The translations under genes and the position numbers were made by a program. Below are positions 42,083 to 50,717 of a DNA stretch of 64,000 nucleotides, one piece after another. Below the pieces are notes generated by a model. The model saw nothing but the letters and a program-made list of their open reading frames with translations. It was not told the origin of the DNA and did not search any database. The stretch is from Streptomyces genisteinicus (GTDB lineage Bacteria; Actinomycetota; Actinomycetes; Streptomycetales; Streptomycetaceae): the NCBI RefSeq assembly GCF_014489615.1, contig NZ_CP060825.1:5874001-5938000 (forward strand), written 5' to 3'. Within the stretch, counting starts at the first letter, position 1. Each line of letters opens with the position of its first letter.

Positions 42083-42133
42083 CGGTCGCCGCCGTACGGC
42101 GGTTCCGCCGTGACGTCCGTGACGTCGGTGACA

Positions 42134-42178
42134 GCGCCGGGCCCGGGTGGGGAATCCCCACCCGGGCCCGGCGCCTTT
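42134..42178 (+). terminator. Perfect 19-bp hairpin terminator with T-run after the beta-lactamase gene
   Basis: Arms 42134-42152 and 42156-42174 are exactly complementary with a 3-nt loop, followed by CTTTT. It is a strong, nearly canonical intrinsic terminator 51 bp after the stop codon. Confidence 0.88.
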
Positions 42179-42233
42179 TCCGCTGCCGCGGTTTCCCCCG
42201 CCGCTGTTCCCGAAAGAGCGTTCAGCTTCAATT

Positions 42234-42359
42234 CATTGCAACAAGCAATGGCTGACGTTGCGTTAAGTATCAAAATGGTTGCAACGAATTAGAGGCTCTG
42301 AACTGCATAAACGTCCTTTGTCTGCAACGAATGCGTTGCCAGAATCTCGAACGCAACGT
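42234..42359. promoter_or_regulatory. Array of GCAAC/GTTGC dyads before the DUF4097-ABC operon
   Basis: In an AT-rich stretch several related dyads are packed together: CATTGC/GCAATG (42234-42250), ACGTTGCGT (42255-42263) with its exact inverse ACGCAACGT (42351-42359), the 8-bp palindrome GTTGCAAC (42278-42285) and GCAACG/CGTTGC (42324-42339). This occupies the promoter region of the gene at 42401. It is likely the binding platform of a regulator not identified here, perhaps a TetR-family member. Confidence 0.6.
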
Positions 42360-42400
42360 AGCTTTCTCTCATCGGAAACGAAATGACGAAGGAGAACACC

Positions 42401-43072
42401 ATGCAGACGTTCACCACCCCCGCCCCTGTCACCGCCGTCCTCGACCTCCCCGCCGCGACCGTCCGGCTCGTCACCGCCGACGGTGCCGGCACCACGGTCG
42501 AGGTCCTGCCCGCCGACGCGTCGAAGGGCAGGGACGTCAAGGCGGCGGAGCGGGTCGCCGTCACCTTCGAGGACGGGGTCCTGCGGATCGCGACCCCGGC
42601 ACCGAAGAACCCGGTGCTCGGCAACGCCGGCACCGCCGCCGTGACGGTCCACCTCCCGGCCGGCTCCCGCGTCGAGGTCAAGGCGGCCGCCGCCGAACTC
42701 CGGGGCGTGGGACGCCTCGGCGAGGTCGACATCGAGGCCGCGCAGGGCTCGGTCCGGCTCGACGAGGCGGCGGGCGCCCGCATCGCCCTCCTCGCGGGGG
42801 ACGTCGTGGTCGGCCGGCTGGGCGGCCCCGGTGAGATCAGCACCCGGAAGGGCGACATCGGGATAGCCGAGGCGGTGCGCGGCACCGTGACGCTCCGCAC
42901 CGAGCTGGGCGACATCACGGTCGGCGCCGCCGCGGAGACCTCCGCGATCCTCGACGCCGGCACCGCACACGGCCGGGTCCGCAACGCCCTGAAGAACACC
43001 GACGGCGCCGCCGCCGGTCTGACCGTCCACGCGACCACGGCCTACGGCGACATCACCGCCCGCAGCCTCTGA
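42401..43072 (+). CDS. DUF4097-family beta-strand-repeat protein
   Basis: 223 residues, ATG at 42401 with GAAGGAG six bases upstream (an earlier in-frame ATG at 42383 precedes that site). The protein is a series of short beta strands (VRLVTADGAGTTVEVLPAD; GTVTLRTELGDITVGAA; AHGRVRNAL; LTVHATTAYGDITARSL), the pattern of DUF4097 "putative adhesin" proteins. There is no signal peptide, so it appears cytoplasmic. It is placed before a DrrA/DrrB exporter pair with a 60-bp gap, an arrangement repeated in many Streptomyces. Its role is unknown. Confidence 0.85.
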   Translation: MQTFTTPAPVTAVLDLPAATVRLVTADGAGTTVEVLPADASKGRDVKAAERVAVTFEDGVLRIATPAPKNPVLGNAGTAAVTVHLPAGSRVEVKAAAAELRGVGRLGEVDIEAAQGSVRLDEAAGARIALLAGDVVVGRLGGPGEISTRKGDIGIAEAVRGTVTLRTELGDITVGAAAETSAILDAGTAHGRVRNALKNTDGAAAGLTVHATTAYGDITARSL

Positions 43073-43132
43073 TCCGCACACACGACGTTCGCTCAGACGA
43101 CGTCCGCACACACGACGAAGGAGTTGCTTTCC

Positions 43133-44128
43133 ATGACCGGCTTGGCCGTCGAGGCGATCGGGTTGCGCAAGGCGTACGGGGAGAAGGTGGTGCTGGACGG
43201 GGTGGATCTGCGGGTGCCGGCGGGGTCGGTGTTCGCGTTGCTGGGTCCGAACGGGGCGGGGAAGACGACGGCGGTGAAGATCCTGTCGACGCTGGTGGGT
43301 GCGGACGCGGGGTCGGTGCGGGTCGGGGGGCGCGATGTGGCGTCCGCTGCGCAGGCGGTGCGGGCGGGGATCGGGGTCACCGGGCAGTTCTCGGCGGTGG
43401 ACGGTCTGATCACGGGGTGGGAGAACATGCTCCTGATGGCGGATCTTCAGCATCTGCCGCGTGCGCAGGGCCGGCGGGTGGCGGGGGAGCTGCTGGAGCG
43501 GTTCGGTCTGACGGAGGCGGCGGGCCGGCCGGCCGCTTCGTACTCGGGGGGTATGAAGCGGCGGCTGGACATCGCGATGACGCTGGTCGGGGATCCGCGG
43601 ATCATCTTCCTGGACGAGCCGACGACGGGGCTGGACCCGCGCTCGCGGCACACGATGTGGAAGATCGTGCGGGAACTCGTCGCGGGTGGGGTGACGGTGT
43701 TCCTGACCACCCAGTACCTGGAGGAGGCGGACCAGCTCGCGGACCGGATCGCGGTGCTGCACGACGGGCGGATCGCCGCCCAGGGCACCGCGGAGGAACT
43801 CAAGCGCCTGGTGCCCGGCGGGCACGTGCGGCTGCGGTTCACCGACCCGGGCGCCTACCGGTCCGCGGCCGCCGCGCTCACCGCCGGCGGCGCGGCCGCC
43901 GACGACGAAGCCCTCACCCTCCAGATCCCCAGCGACGGCACCCAGCGCGAACTGCGCTCCCTGCTCGACCGGCTCGACTCCGCGGGTGTCGAGGCCGACG
44001 AGCTCACCGTCCACACCCCCGACCTCGACGACGTCTTCTTCGCCCTCACCACCAGCACCACCAGCACCACCGCCGGCACTGTGCCCGCGCAGACCGACCA
44101 CCCGACCAGCGAGGAGACCGTCCGATGA
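43133..44128 (+). CDS. DrrA-type ABC transporter ATP-binding protein
   Basis: 331 residues, ATG at 43133 behind AAGGAG. Walker A GPNGAGKTT, the signature YSGGMKRRLDIA, Walker B RIIFLDEPTTGLD and the switch histidine region are intact, and the C-terminal extension after about residue 220 matches the DrrA (daunorubicin resistance) family. It powers the permease encoded next (ATGA overlap). The codons of the first half (43133 to about 43650) end mostly in G (GCG, GGG, ACG) whereas the rest use C-ending codons, so it looks like a patchwork. The export substrate is unknown. Confidence 0.92.
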   Translation: MTGLAVEAIGLRKAYGEKVVLDGVDLRVPAGSVFALLGPNGAGKTTAVKILSTLVGADAGSVRVGGRDVASAAQAVRAGIGVTGQFSAVDGLITGWENMLLMADLQHLPRAQGRRVAGELLERFGLTEAAGRPAASYSGGMKRRLDIAMTLVGDPRIIFLDEPTTGLDPRSRHTMWKIVRELVAGGVTVFLTTQYLEEADQLADRIAVLHDGRIAAQGTAEELKRLVPGGHVRLRFTDPGAYRSAAAALTAGGAAADDEALTLQIPSDGTQRELRSLLDRLDSAGVEADELTVHTPDLDDVFFALTTSTTSTTAGTVPAQTDHPTSEETVR

Positions 44129-44913
44129 GCACCCTGTCCCTGGCCGTACGCGACTCGTCCACCATGCTGCGCCGCAACCTGCTGCACGCGCGCCGCTACC
44201 CGTCGCTCACACTGAACCTGCTGCTGACACCGGTGATGCTGCTCCTGCTGTTCGTCTACGTCTTCGGTGACGCGATGAGCGCCGGTCTGGCGGGCGGCGG
44301 GGGTCGGGCGGCCTACATCGCCTACATCGTGCCGGGCATCGTGATGATGACGATCGGCTCGACCGTGGTGGGGACCGCGGTCTCGGTGGCCAATGACATG
44401 AACGAGGGCGTCATCGCCCGTTTCCGGACCATGGCCATCCACCGCGGATCGGTCCTCTTCGGCCACGTCGCGGGCAGTGTCATGCAGTCGGTCGCCAGCG
44501 TGCTGCTGGTCGGCGCGGTCGGCGTCGCGATCGGGTTCCGGCCCGACGGCGCGACTCCCCTGGAATGGCTGGCCGCCCTCGGCCTGCTGGCCCTGGTCGC
44601 CCTCGCCTTCACCTGGATCGCCGTCGGCATGGGCCTGGTCAGCCCCAACGTCGAAGCCGCCAGCAACAACGCCCTCCCCATGGTCGTCCTCCCCCTCATC
44701 TCCAGCGCCTTCGTCCCCCTCGACTCCATGCCCGGCTGGTTCCGCCCCATCGCCGAGTACCAGCCCTTCACCCCCGCCATCGAAACCCTCCGCGGCCTGC
44801 TCCTGGGCACCGAGATCGGCAACAGCGGCTGGATCGCCGTCGCCTGGTGCCTCGGCCTCACCCTCCTCGGCAACCGCTGGGCCACCGCCCGCTACAACCG
44901 CGACCCGAGGTGA
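44125..44913 (+). CDS. DrrB-type ABC-2 permease
   Basis: 262 residues from ATG 44125, overlapping the ATPase stop. It has about six transmembrane segments (TLNLLLTPVMLLLLFVYVFG; YIVPGIVMMTIGSTVVGTAVSVANDMNEGVIARFRTM; WLAALGLLALVALAFTWIAVGMGLVSPN; MVVLPLISSAFVPLDSMPGW). The ARFRTM and FVPLDSMPGW stretches are typical of DrrB. Together with the upstream ATPase it would export an amphipathic compound. A hairpin terminator follows. Confidence 0.9.
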   Translation: MSTLSLAVRDSSTMLRRNLLHARRYPSLTLNLLLTPVMLLLLFVYVFGDAMSAGLAGGGGRAAYIAYIVPGIVMMTIGSTVVGTAVSVANDMNEGVIARFRTMAIHRGSVLFGHVAGSVMQSVASVLLVGAVGVAIGFRPDGATPLEWLAALGLLALVALAFTWIAVGMGLVSPNVEAASNNALPMVVLPLISSAFVPLDSMPGWFRPIAEYQPFTPAIETLRGLLLGTEIGNSGWIAVAWCLGLTLLGNRWATARYNRDPR

Positions 44914-44936
44914 CGCGCCGGCGGACCGGAGCCCAG

Positions 44937-44974
44937 GCGGGGCGGCCCACTCCGAGGGGAGTGCGCCGCCCCGC
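44937..44974 (+). terminator. Hairpin terminator after the ABC permease
   Basis: 17-bp arms (44937-44953 and 44958-44974) with one mismatch and a 4-nt loop, 23 bp after the permease stop. The remaining gap to 45198 carries the ARE-like element. Confidence 0.75.
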
Positions 44975-45070
44975 CGCGCGTCCACCGGGAGCGTCGGGAC
45001 CGCCGCGGACCGGAGGTTGAGCAGCGCGGCAACCGGCGCGGAGGGCAACAGGCTTGGCAGAACCTTGGAG

Positions 45071-45100
45071 AAAAAAATACCAGTGAGTTGGTTCGTTTCG
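45071..45100 (-). promoter_or_regulatory. ARE-like autoregulatory element before the gamma-butyrolactone-receptor homologue
   Basis: Reading the minus strand, AAACGAACC, an 8-bp spacer and GGTATTTTTTT resemble the AT-flanked ACC/GGT dyad of ARE sites bound by ArpA/ScbR-type receptors. It sits about 100 bp upstream of the receptor-like gene. It is the only AT-rich run in the gap and thus a candidate autoregulatory site. Confidence 0.45.
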
Positions 45101-45198
45101 CGGGGGGCGTGAGCAATATTGGCTCCACGGAACGATCACGGTGTCGTGCGGGGCGGGCAGGGGCAGCACCGACGGTCCGTGGGTACGGGAGGTTGAAC

Positions 45199-45870
45199 AT
45201 GGCCAGGCAGGAACGGGCGGAGGTCACCCGCAGCGCGATCATCGACGGAGCGGCACGGGCCTTCGACGGAACGGGCTTCTTCGGCACGAGTCTCAGCGAC
45301 ATCGTGCGGGAGGCGGGCGTCACCAAGGGCGCCCTCTACTTCCACTTCGCCTCGAAGGAGGACCTGGCGCAGGCCGTGGTGGGCGAGCAGTTCTCGGCCT
45401 GGGAGACCGCGACCGGCCTCGAACGCCCCGGCGTCCAGACCGTGATCGACCTGGTGCACACGCTGACCCGGCGGCTCCAGGAGAGCGTCCGCGTGCGGGC
45501 CGGCATCCGGCTGGTCATCGAGCAGTCCACGGCCTCCGGCGCCCATGCCGGGCCCTACGAGCGGTGGATCGACGTGATCCGCAACTGCCTGGCCCAGGCC
45601 CAGGGGAGGGGTGACGTCAGGCCCGAGATCGACGTCGCGGACGCCGCCCAGGTCGTCGTCGGCTGCTGGATCGGGCTGCAGCTCTCGTCGCAGGTCCTCA
45701 CCGGCCGACGCGACCTGGCCGAACGCACCACGCAGATGTGGCAGATGATGCTGCCGGGGATCGTGCCCGTGCGCCGGCTCGCCCGCTTCCATCCGGCCGG
45801 CACCCCCGGCCTGCACCACCACGCACCCGCAGCCCCCCTGGCCCGGGAGGAGGTCGTCGAGGTCGGCTGA
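45199..45870 (+). CDS. Gamma-butyrolactone-receptor-like TetR-family regulator
   Basis: 223 residues, ATG at 45199 (GGGAGG eight bases upstream). The N-terminus MARQERAEVTRSAIIDGAARAFDGTGFFGTSLSDIVREAGVTKGALYFHFASKEDLAQAVV is of the ArpA/ScbR class. An internal Trp near residue 75 (SAWETATGLERPGVQ) and the C-terminal GIRLVIEQSTASGAHAGPYERW region also fit receptors of butyrolactone or related signals, though pseudo-receptors look the same. No AfsA-type synthase is seen in the window. It may control the upstream exporter or the natural-product cluster further on. Confidence 0.85.
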   Translation: MARQERAEVTRSAIIDGAARAFDGTGFFGTSLSDIVREAGVTKGALYFHFASKEDLAQAVVGEQFSAWETATGLERPGVQTVIDLVHTLTRRLQESVRVRAGIRLVIEQSTASGAHAGPYERWIDVIRNCLAQAQGRGDVRPEIDVADAAQVVVGCWIGLQLSSQVLTGRRDLAERTTQMWQMMLPGIVPVRRLARFHPAGTPGLHHHAPAAPLAREEVVEVG

Positions 45871-46145
45871 CCCCGGGCGTCCGTGCTGCGGCCCCCCATG
45901 CCCTCGCAGCCCGGACGCAACCCCTGCCGGCCGTCTCCGCACCCCGCGGCGGAGCAGTGCCGCCGGGAGTCCGGCGTGACGGTCCGCCACTTCCGGCTCG
46001 CGACTCCGGACTCCCGGCGCGACCGTCCGCCGTCCCGGTCGCGCCCGCCGGGGTCCCGCCGCGCCGAGCCGTCCCCGCCGCGCGCCCCGGACCCCCCGAG
46101 GCCCTGCCGACTCGTCCCGCCGGTACGTCCCGCCGGTACGCCCCG

Positions 46146-47447
46146 TCAGTACGTGGCGAGGAAGCGGGAGAGCACCCGGGTGCCGAAGGCGAGGGAGTCC
46201 ACGGCCACGCGCTCGTCGGTGCCGTGGAACATGGAGACGAAGTCGCCGCCGGGCGGCAGCCGCAGCGGGACGAAGCCGAAGCAGCGGATGCCGAGCCGGG
46301 AGAAGTGGCGGGCGTCGGTCGCGGAGGACATGCAGAACGGGACGAGGCGGGCGGTGGGGTCCTCGGCGAGCAGGGCTGCCGAGATGGTGGCGGCGAGGCC
46401 GTCGTCGAGTCCGTTCTCGTGGCCGCCTCCCCGTGGCACGACGCTGGAGGTGACCTCCGGCGGGATGAGGCGGCGCAGTTCGTCCAGGAACTCCTCCTCG
46501 TGCCCGGGCACGCTCCGGCAGTCGATGCGGGCGTGGGCCTGCGACGGGACCACGTTGGGCGCGCCGCCCGCGCACAGGGCGACCGGGGTGGCGGTGTGGC
46601 GCAGGGTCGCCCCGACGATTCTGCCGACCTCCCCGATGGCGTCCAGCGCCCGCTCCGGGTCGTCCGCCGTGCCGCTCAGGCCGAACGCCTCCCCGAGCTG
46701 GTCGAGGAACTCCTGCGTGGTGGGCGTCAGCCGCAGCGGGAAAGGGTGTTCCGCGATGGCCGACACCGTGCGGGCGAGGGCCTTGACCGCGTTGCGCTCG
46801 TTGAGCATCGACCCGTGGCCGGCCAGGCCGTTCGCCGTCAGCTCCAGGGTGAACGCGCCCTTCTGGGCGGTCTCCAGCAGATAGAGGGAGCCGGTCGGCG
46901 TCGCGACGCTGAACCCGCCGACCTCGCCGATCGCCACGTCGCAGTCGGCGAACAGGTCCCGGTGGTGCTCGATCAGCCACCCCGCGCCGTGGGTGCCGCC
47001 GTCCTCCTCGTCGGCGACGAAGGCGAGCACCACGTCCCGGCGGGGGGCGCGGCCCGCGGCGTGCATCGTGGTCACGACGTCGAGGATCATCGCGACCATG
47101 TCCTTCATGTCCACCGCGCCGCGCCCCCACACGTAGCCGTCGGCGACCTCGCCGGAGAAGGGGTGCACCGTCCAGCCCGCCGGATCGGCCGGTACGACGT
47201 CGAGGTGGGCGTGGACGAGCAGCGGCGGCAGCTGCGGCTCGCGGCCCGCCATCCGGGCCACCACGTTGGTGCGGCCCGGGGCGCCCTCCAGCATCAGCGG
47301 CTCCATGCCCGCCGCGGCGAGCCGTTCGGCGACGTACTCGGCCGCCGCCCGCTCGGGCCGCCGGCCGACGGTCGTGTCGAGACGTATCAGTTCGGAGCAG
47401 TACCGCACCACGTGAGAGGTGGGGAGGGTCTTCTGGCGGGTGGTCAT
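46146..47447 (-). CDS. M20-family metallopeptidase
   Basis: 433 residues, ATG at 47447 after AAGGAGA. Zinc-ligand segments: HAHLDVVPAD (H...D), GRGAVDMKDM (bridging Asp), ADEEDGG (Glu pair), EVGG and a final MFHGTDERV His. These match the M20 succinyl-diaminopimelate desuccinylase/carboxypeptidase group, probably acting on an N-acyl amino acid or dipeptide. There is no signal peptide. An Lrp/AsnC gene lies 209 bp upstream on the same strand and may regulate it. Confidence 0.9.
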   Translation of the reverse strand: MTTRQKTLPTSHVVRYCSELIRLDTTVGRRPERAAAEYVAERLAAAGMEPLMLEGAPGRTNVVARMAGREPQLPPLLVHAHLDVVPADPAGWTVHPFSGEVADGYVWGRGAVDMKDMVAMILDVVTTMHAAGRAPRRDVVLAFVADEEDGGTHGAGWLIEHHRDLFADCDVAIGEVGGFSVATPTGSLYLLETAQKGAFTLELTANGLAGHGSMLNERNAVKALARTVSAIAEHPFPLRLTPTTQEFLDQLGEAFGLSGTADDPERALDAIGEVGRIVGATLRHTATPVALCAGGAPNVVPSQAHARIDCRSVPGHEEEFLDELRRLIPPEVTSSVVPRGGGHENGLDDGLAATISAALLAEDPTARLVPFCMSSATDARHFSRLGIRCFGFVPLRLPPGGDFVSMFHGTDERVAVDSLAFGTRVLSRFLATY

Positions 47448-47656
47448 GTCCGTTCTCCTTCGGGGGATTCGGGGGAAGGGGTCGGGAGCCGGATGGCGGG
47501 CGCGGCCCGGGCGCGGGGACGGAGCCCCGCCCGAAAGCCGGTACGGAGTGCGGAGGCCGGTGCGTGCGGAGGGCGGCCGGGGCCGCGAGGGGTGGCCCGG
47601 CGGGGGAGCGGCGCACGGATGAGGGGGCCGTGCGCCGGTGCCGCCCGGCCCCGCCG

Positions 47657-48631
47657 TCACAGCGTGGCGGTGAGGCCGCCGCGCTTGAAGACCTCCAGCA
47701 GGACCGTCACGTCGATCTCCCCGACGCCGTCCAGCGGCCCCACCACCCCGGTGAGGAACTCCTGGAGCTGGTAGGCGTCGTGGACCGCGACATGGGCGCA
47801 CACCTGGTAGTCGCCGGCGATCGAGACGAGCGTCAGCACCTCCGGCCGCCGGGAGAGGGCGCGGCCGACGGCGTCGAGCCTGTCGTAGCAGACCTTCAGC
47901 CACAGCAGCGCCTCCGTGGTGTAGCCGAAGAGGGCGGGGGCGGCGTCCGCGCGGATGCGGATGACGTCCTGTTCGAGGAGGGAGGCGAGCCGCCGGGAGG
48001 CGGTGGCCTGGCTGACTCCGAGCTCCGCGGCCAGCCGGGTGGTCGGCATCCGGCCGTCCTGTGCGAGCAGACAGGCCATTCGCTGCTCGTCCGGATGCAG
48101 GTCCGCCTCCCCCCGCCGGCTCCCGAACGGGGCCCGGGACGGCTGGCGCAGAACCGCCTCCTCCTCGGGGGTGAGCGCGCCGCCGTTCCACTCGTGGCTG
48201 CCCGTGTAGAAGCGCAGCACCGGGTGCGAGGAGGAGCTGCGGACCTGGTGCGGCATACCGTCGAACAGCAGCGTGCGCAGCGATTCGTGGCTCTCGGGGA
48301 TGACTTCCACGAAGTGGTCGGAGGAGCCCAGCAGGGCCATCACCGTCCGGGTCTCGTACAGCTTGGAGAAGCGGTCCGCGACCTCCCGCGCATGGCCGGT
48401 TTCCACCCGCAGCCGGAGCAGTACCGGAGCGGGTCGTCCCACCAGCTGGGTGTCGAGCAGACCGACCACACGGATCAAGCCTTCTTCCAGCAGTCGCTGC
48501 CCGCGCCGAGCGACGGTGCGCTCGGATAGCCCGAGGGGTTTGGCGATCTGCTCCCACGGGGCACGGCCGTGCAGTTGCAGGGCGGAGGCGATCCTCCGGT
48601 CTGTCTCGTCTGCGATGTCGTTGCTACTCAT
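47657..48631 (-). CDS. Double-length Lrp/AsnC-family transcriptional regulator
   Basis: 324 residues from ATG 48631, twice the usual Lrp size. It holds two complete DNA-binding modules: DETDRRIASALQLHGRAPWEQIAKPLGLSERTVARRGQRLLEEGLIR (residues 6-55 or so) and HPDEQRMACLLAQDGRMPTTRLAAELGVSQATASRRLASLLEQDVIR (about 175-220), each followed by a ligand-binding RAM-like half (VLLRLRVETGHAREVADRFSK; LLWLKVCYDRLDAVGRALSR). It is divergent from an MHS permease-chorismate mutase-LysE operon, which it likely controls in response to an amino acid. Tandem Lrp proteins are common in actinobacteria. Confidence 0.88.
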   Translation of the reverse strand: MSSNDIADETDRRIASALQLHGRAPWEQIAKPLGLSERTVARRGQRLLEEGLIRVVGLLDTQLVGRPAPVLLRLRVETGHAREVADRFSKLYETRTVMALLGSSDHFVEVIPESHESLRTLLFDGMPHQVRSSSSHPVLRFYTGSHEWNGGALTPEEEAVLRQPSRAPFGSRRGEADLHPDEQRMACLLAQDGRMPTTRLAAELGVSQATASRRLASLLEQDVIRIRADAAPALFGYTTEALLWLKVCYDRLDAVGRALSRRPEVLTLVSIAGDYQVCAHVAVHDAYQLQEFLTGVVGPLDGVGEIDVTVLLEVFKRGGLTATL

Positions 48632-48742
48632 GACTGCACCCATCATGTCGTATCCATGCACCGAATAGTAATTGCTTGACGGTTCGATTCATCCAGTGCC
48701 AGAGTGGCCGACGCATCGCACACCGTGATGAGGAGGGTACGG
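48632..48742. promoter_or_regulatory. Divergent Lrp/MFS promoter region
   Basis: The 111-bp gap is AT-richer than its surroundings. TTGACG (48676-48681) followed after 18 bp by CAGAGT (48700-48705) can serve the plus-strand permease. Overlapping A/T-rich dyad-like sequence (CGAATAGTAATTGC at 48662-48675) is a candidate Lrp site. Confidence 0.4.
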
Positions 48743-50263
48743 GTGGAACGCGCGGCAGGGGTGGGAGCCGGGTTATCCGCAGGCACGGGCGCCGTGGGGA
48801 CGGGGCGTACGGGCTGCACGACGGGGGCCGAGGTCCATGACCGGGACAACGGCTCGCCTGGCACCGACACGGAAACAGACACAGACACAGGCACCGGCAC
48901 CGAGACAGGCGCCGAGGCGGACGCCGGCACGGACACAGGCGCGGGCGTCCCGGGCTCCCCGGCGACGGCCGGCGCCCCCGGGGACACGGCGGCGCCGGCC
49001 GGCCGGCGCAACCTCGCGGCCGCCACCGCGGGCAACGCCCTCGAGTGGTACGACTGGAACGTCTACGCGCTGATGGCCCCCTTCTTCGCGACGAAGTTCT
49101 TCGTCACGGGAGGCGTCGGCACCGCGCTGATGTCCTCGCTCGCCGTGTTCGCGGTGGGCTTCGTGGCCCGCCCGCTCGGCGGACTGCTGATGGGCGTGAT
49201 CAGCGACCGCCGCGGCCGCCGCACGGCGATGCTGCTCTCCATCGCGCTGATGGCGGCGGGCAGTCTCGTCATCGGACTGACCCCCGACTACGCGACGGCC
49301 GGCGTCCTCGCCCCCGTCCTGCTGGTGACGGCGCGGCTGGTCCAGGGACTCTCCGCCGGCGGCGAGTTCGCGGCGGCGGCCGCCTACCTGGTGGAGTCGG
49401 CGCCCTCCGGGCGCAGAGGGCTCTACTCCAGCTTCCTCTACATCGGCAACCTGACCGGCACACTCCTCGCCTCCGGTCTCGGCGCCCTGCTCGCCCTCCT
49501 GCTCAGCGCCGACGCCATGGCGTCCTGGGGCTGGCGCGTCCCGTTCCTCGTCGGCGGCGTCGCCGCCCTGGCGCTCGGCGTGCTCCGGCGCGGGATGGCC
49601 GAGACGCTCGACGGCGACACCCGGCGCGCGGCCTCGGGCGAGGGCCTGTTCACGCCGCTGCGGCGCAACGCGCGGGCCGTCCTGACCCTGTGCGGCCTCA
49701 CCGCGGGCGCCACCGTCGTCTACTACACCTGGATCGTCGGGCTGCCCGCCCACGCCGCGGCGGAGGCGGGCGTCAGCCGCGGAAACGCGCTGCTCGCCAC
49801 CACGCTCGCCCAGATCGTCCTCCTCGCGGCCCTGCCGGCCGCCGGCATGCTGGCGGACCGGATCGGCCCGCGCCGCATGGTGATGGTCTTCGCCGGCGGG
49901 TTCGCCGTCGCGGGCGTCCCCCTGCACGCCCTCGCCGGCCACTCCTTCGGCGGCCTGCTCACCGCCGAGGTCACCGGGCTGCTCCTGTTCAGCGGCTACG
50001 GGGCCACCGCCGCCCTCGTGATGGCGGAGCTCTTCCCGAGGGGCGCCCGCGGCACCGGCATCGGCCTGCCCTACGCGGCGACCGTCGCGGCCTTCGGCGG
50101 CACCGCGCCGTACGTCGGGCTGTGGGCGGCCGACCACGCTCCGAGCGCCGCCTTCCCGGCGTACGTGTCCGTGCTGTGCGCCGTCACCTTCCTCTTCGCG
50201 TGCTTCCGCCTCGCGCCGGACGGGCCCGCCCCGTCCCGGCCGCGCGGCCGGCCGCTCGGCTGA
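48743..50263 (+). CDS. MHS-type MFS permease (metabolite:H+ symporter) with long acidic N-terminal tail
   Basis: 506 residues, GTG at 48743 with AGGAGGG five bases upstream. Residues 1 to about 85 are a hydrophilic Thr/Gly/Asp tail (TDTETDTDTGTGTETGAEADAG), followed by the MHS opening NLAAATAGNALEWYDWNVYALMAPFFATKFF and the conserved SDRRGRRTAMLLSIALM (motif A). Twelve helices are expected. MHS members import carboxylates, betaines or shikimate. Next to a chorismate mutase, shikimate- or prephenate-like substrates are possible, but this is a guess. Confidence 0.88.
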   Translation: MERAAGVGAGLSAGTGAVGTGRTGCTTGAEVHDRDNGSPGTDTETDTDTGTGTETGAEADAGTDTGAGVPGSPATAGAPGDTAAPAGRRNLAAATAGNALEWYDWNVYALMAPFFATKFFVTGGVGTALMSSLAVFAVGFVARPLGGLLMGVISDRRGRRTAMLLSIALMAAGSLVIGLTPDYATAGVLAPVLLVTARLVQGLSAGGEFAAAAAYLVESAPSGRRGLYSSFLYIGNLTGTLLASGLGALLALLLSADAMASWGWRVPFLVGGVAALALGVLRRGMAETLDGDTRRAASGEGLFTPLRRNARAVLTLCGLTAGATVVYYTWIVGLPAHAAAEAGVSRGNALLATTLAQIVLLAALPAAGMLADRIGPRRMVMVFAGGFAVAGVPLHALAGHSFGGLLTAEVTGLLLFSGYGATAALVMAELFPRGARGTGIGLPYAATVAAFGGTAPYVGLWAADHAPSAAFPAYVSVLCAVTFLFACFRLAPDGPAPSRPRGRPLG

Positions 50264-50402
50264 GCCCCGTCCGGCCCCGCCGGACCGAACGGCCGCTCCC
50301 GGCCCGGCGCGTACGACCACTTCGGGCCCGGCCCGAACCGTCGTGTGCCGCCGGCCGACCGCACCGGCATTCCCGACCGCCCGCATCCGCCCTGGAGACA
50401 CC

Positions 50403-50717
50403 ATGCCTCTCGACCGCACCCTTGACGCGCAGCCCGACATCACCGACCTCCGCTCGCGCATCGACTCGATCGACACCGAGATCAGCCGCCTGGTGGCCGA
50501 GCGGCGCGGCCACTCGCACCGCATACAGCGGATCCGTCTCGACGGCGGCGGCCCGCGCACCCAGCTCGGCCGGGAGAACGAGGTCATCGCCCGCTACACG
50601 GACAGTCTCGGCAGCGCCGGCACCGCCCTCGCCCACCTGCTGCTCACCACCTGCCGGGGCCCGCTCGCCACCGCCCCGGCCGGCACCGACGACGGAGACC
50701 CGGAGCACCGCGCATGA
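50403..50717 (+). CDS. Chorismate mutase (AroQ type)
   Basis: 104 residues, ATG at 50403 after GGAGACACC. The family pattern DITDLRSRIDSIDTEISRLVAERRGHSHRIQRIRLDGGGPRTQLGRENEVIARY is clear: the N-terminal Arg, RRGHSHRIQRIR (the Lys of the usual AxxVxxxK is replaced by Arg/Gln) and the ExEVxxR region. It converts chorismate to prephenate. The LysE gene starts inside its stop codon. Streptomyces often have such stand-alone mutases. Confidence 0.88.
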   Translation: MPLDRTLDAQPDITDLRSRIDSIDTEISRLVAERRGHSHRIQRIRLDGGGPRTQLGRENEVIARYTDSLGSAGTALAHLLLTTCRGPLATAPAGTDDGDPEHRA

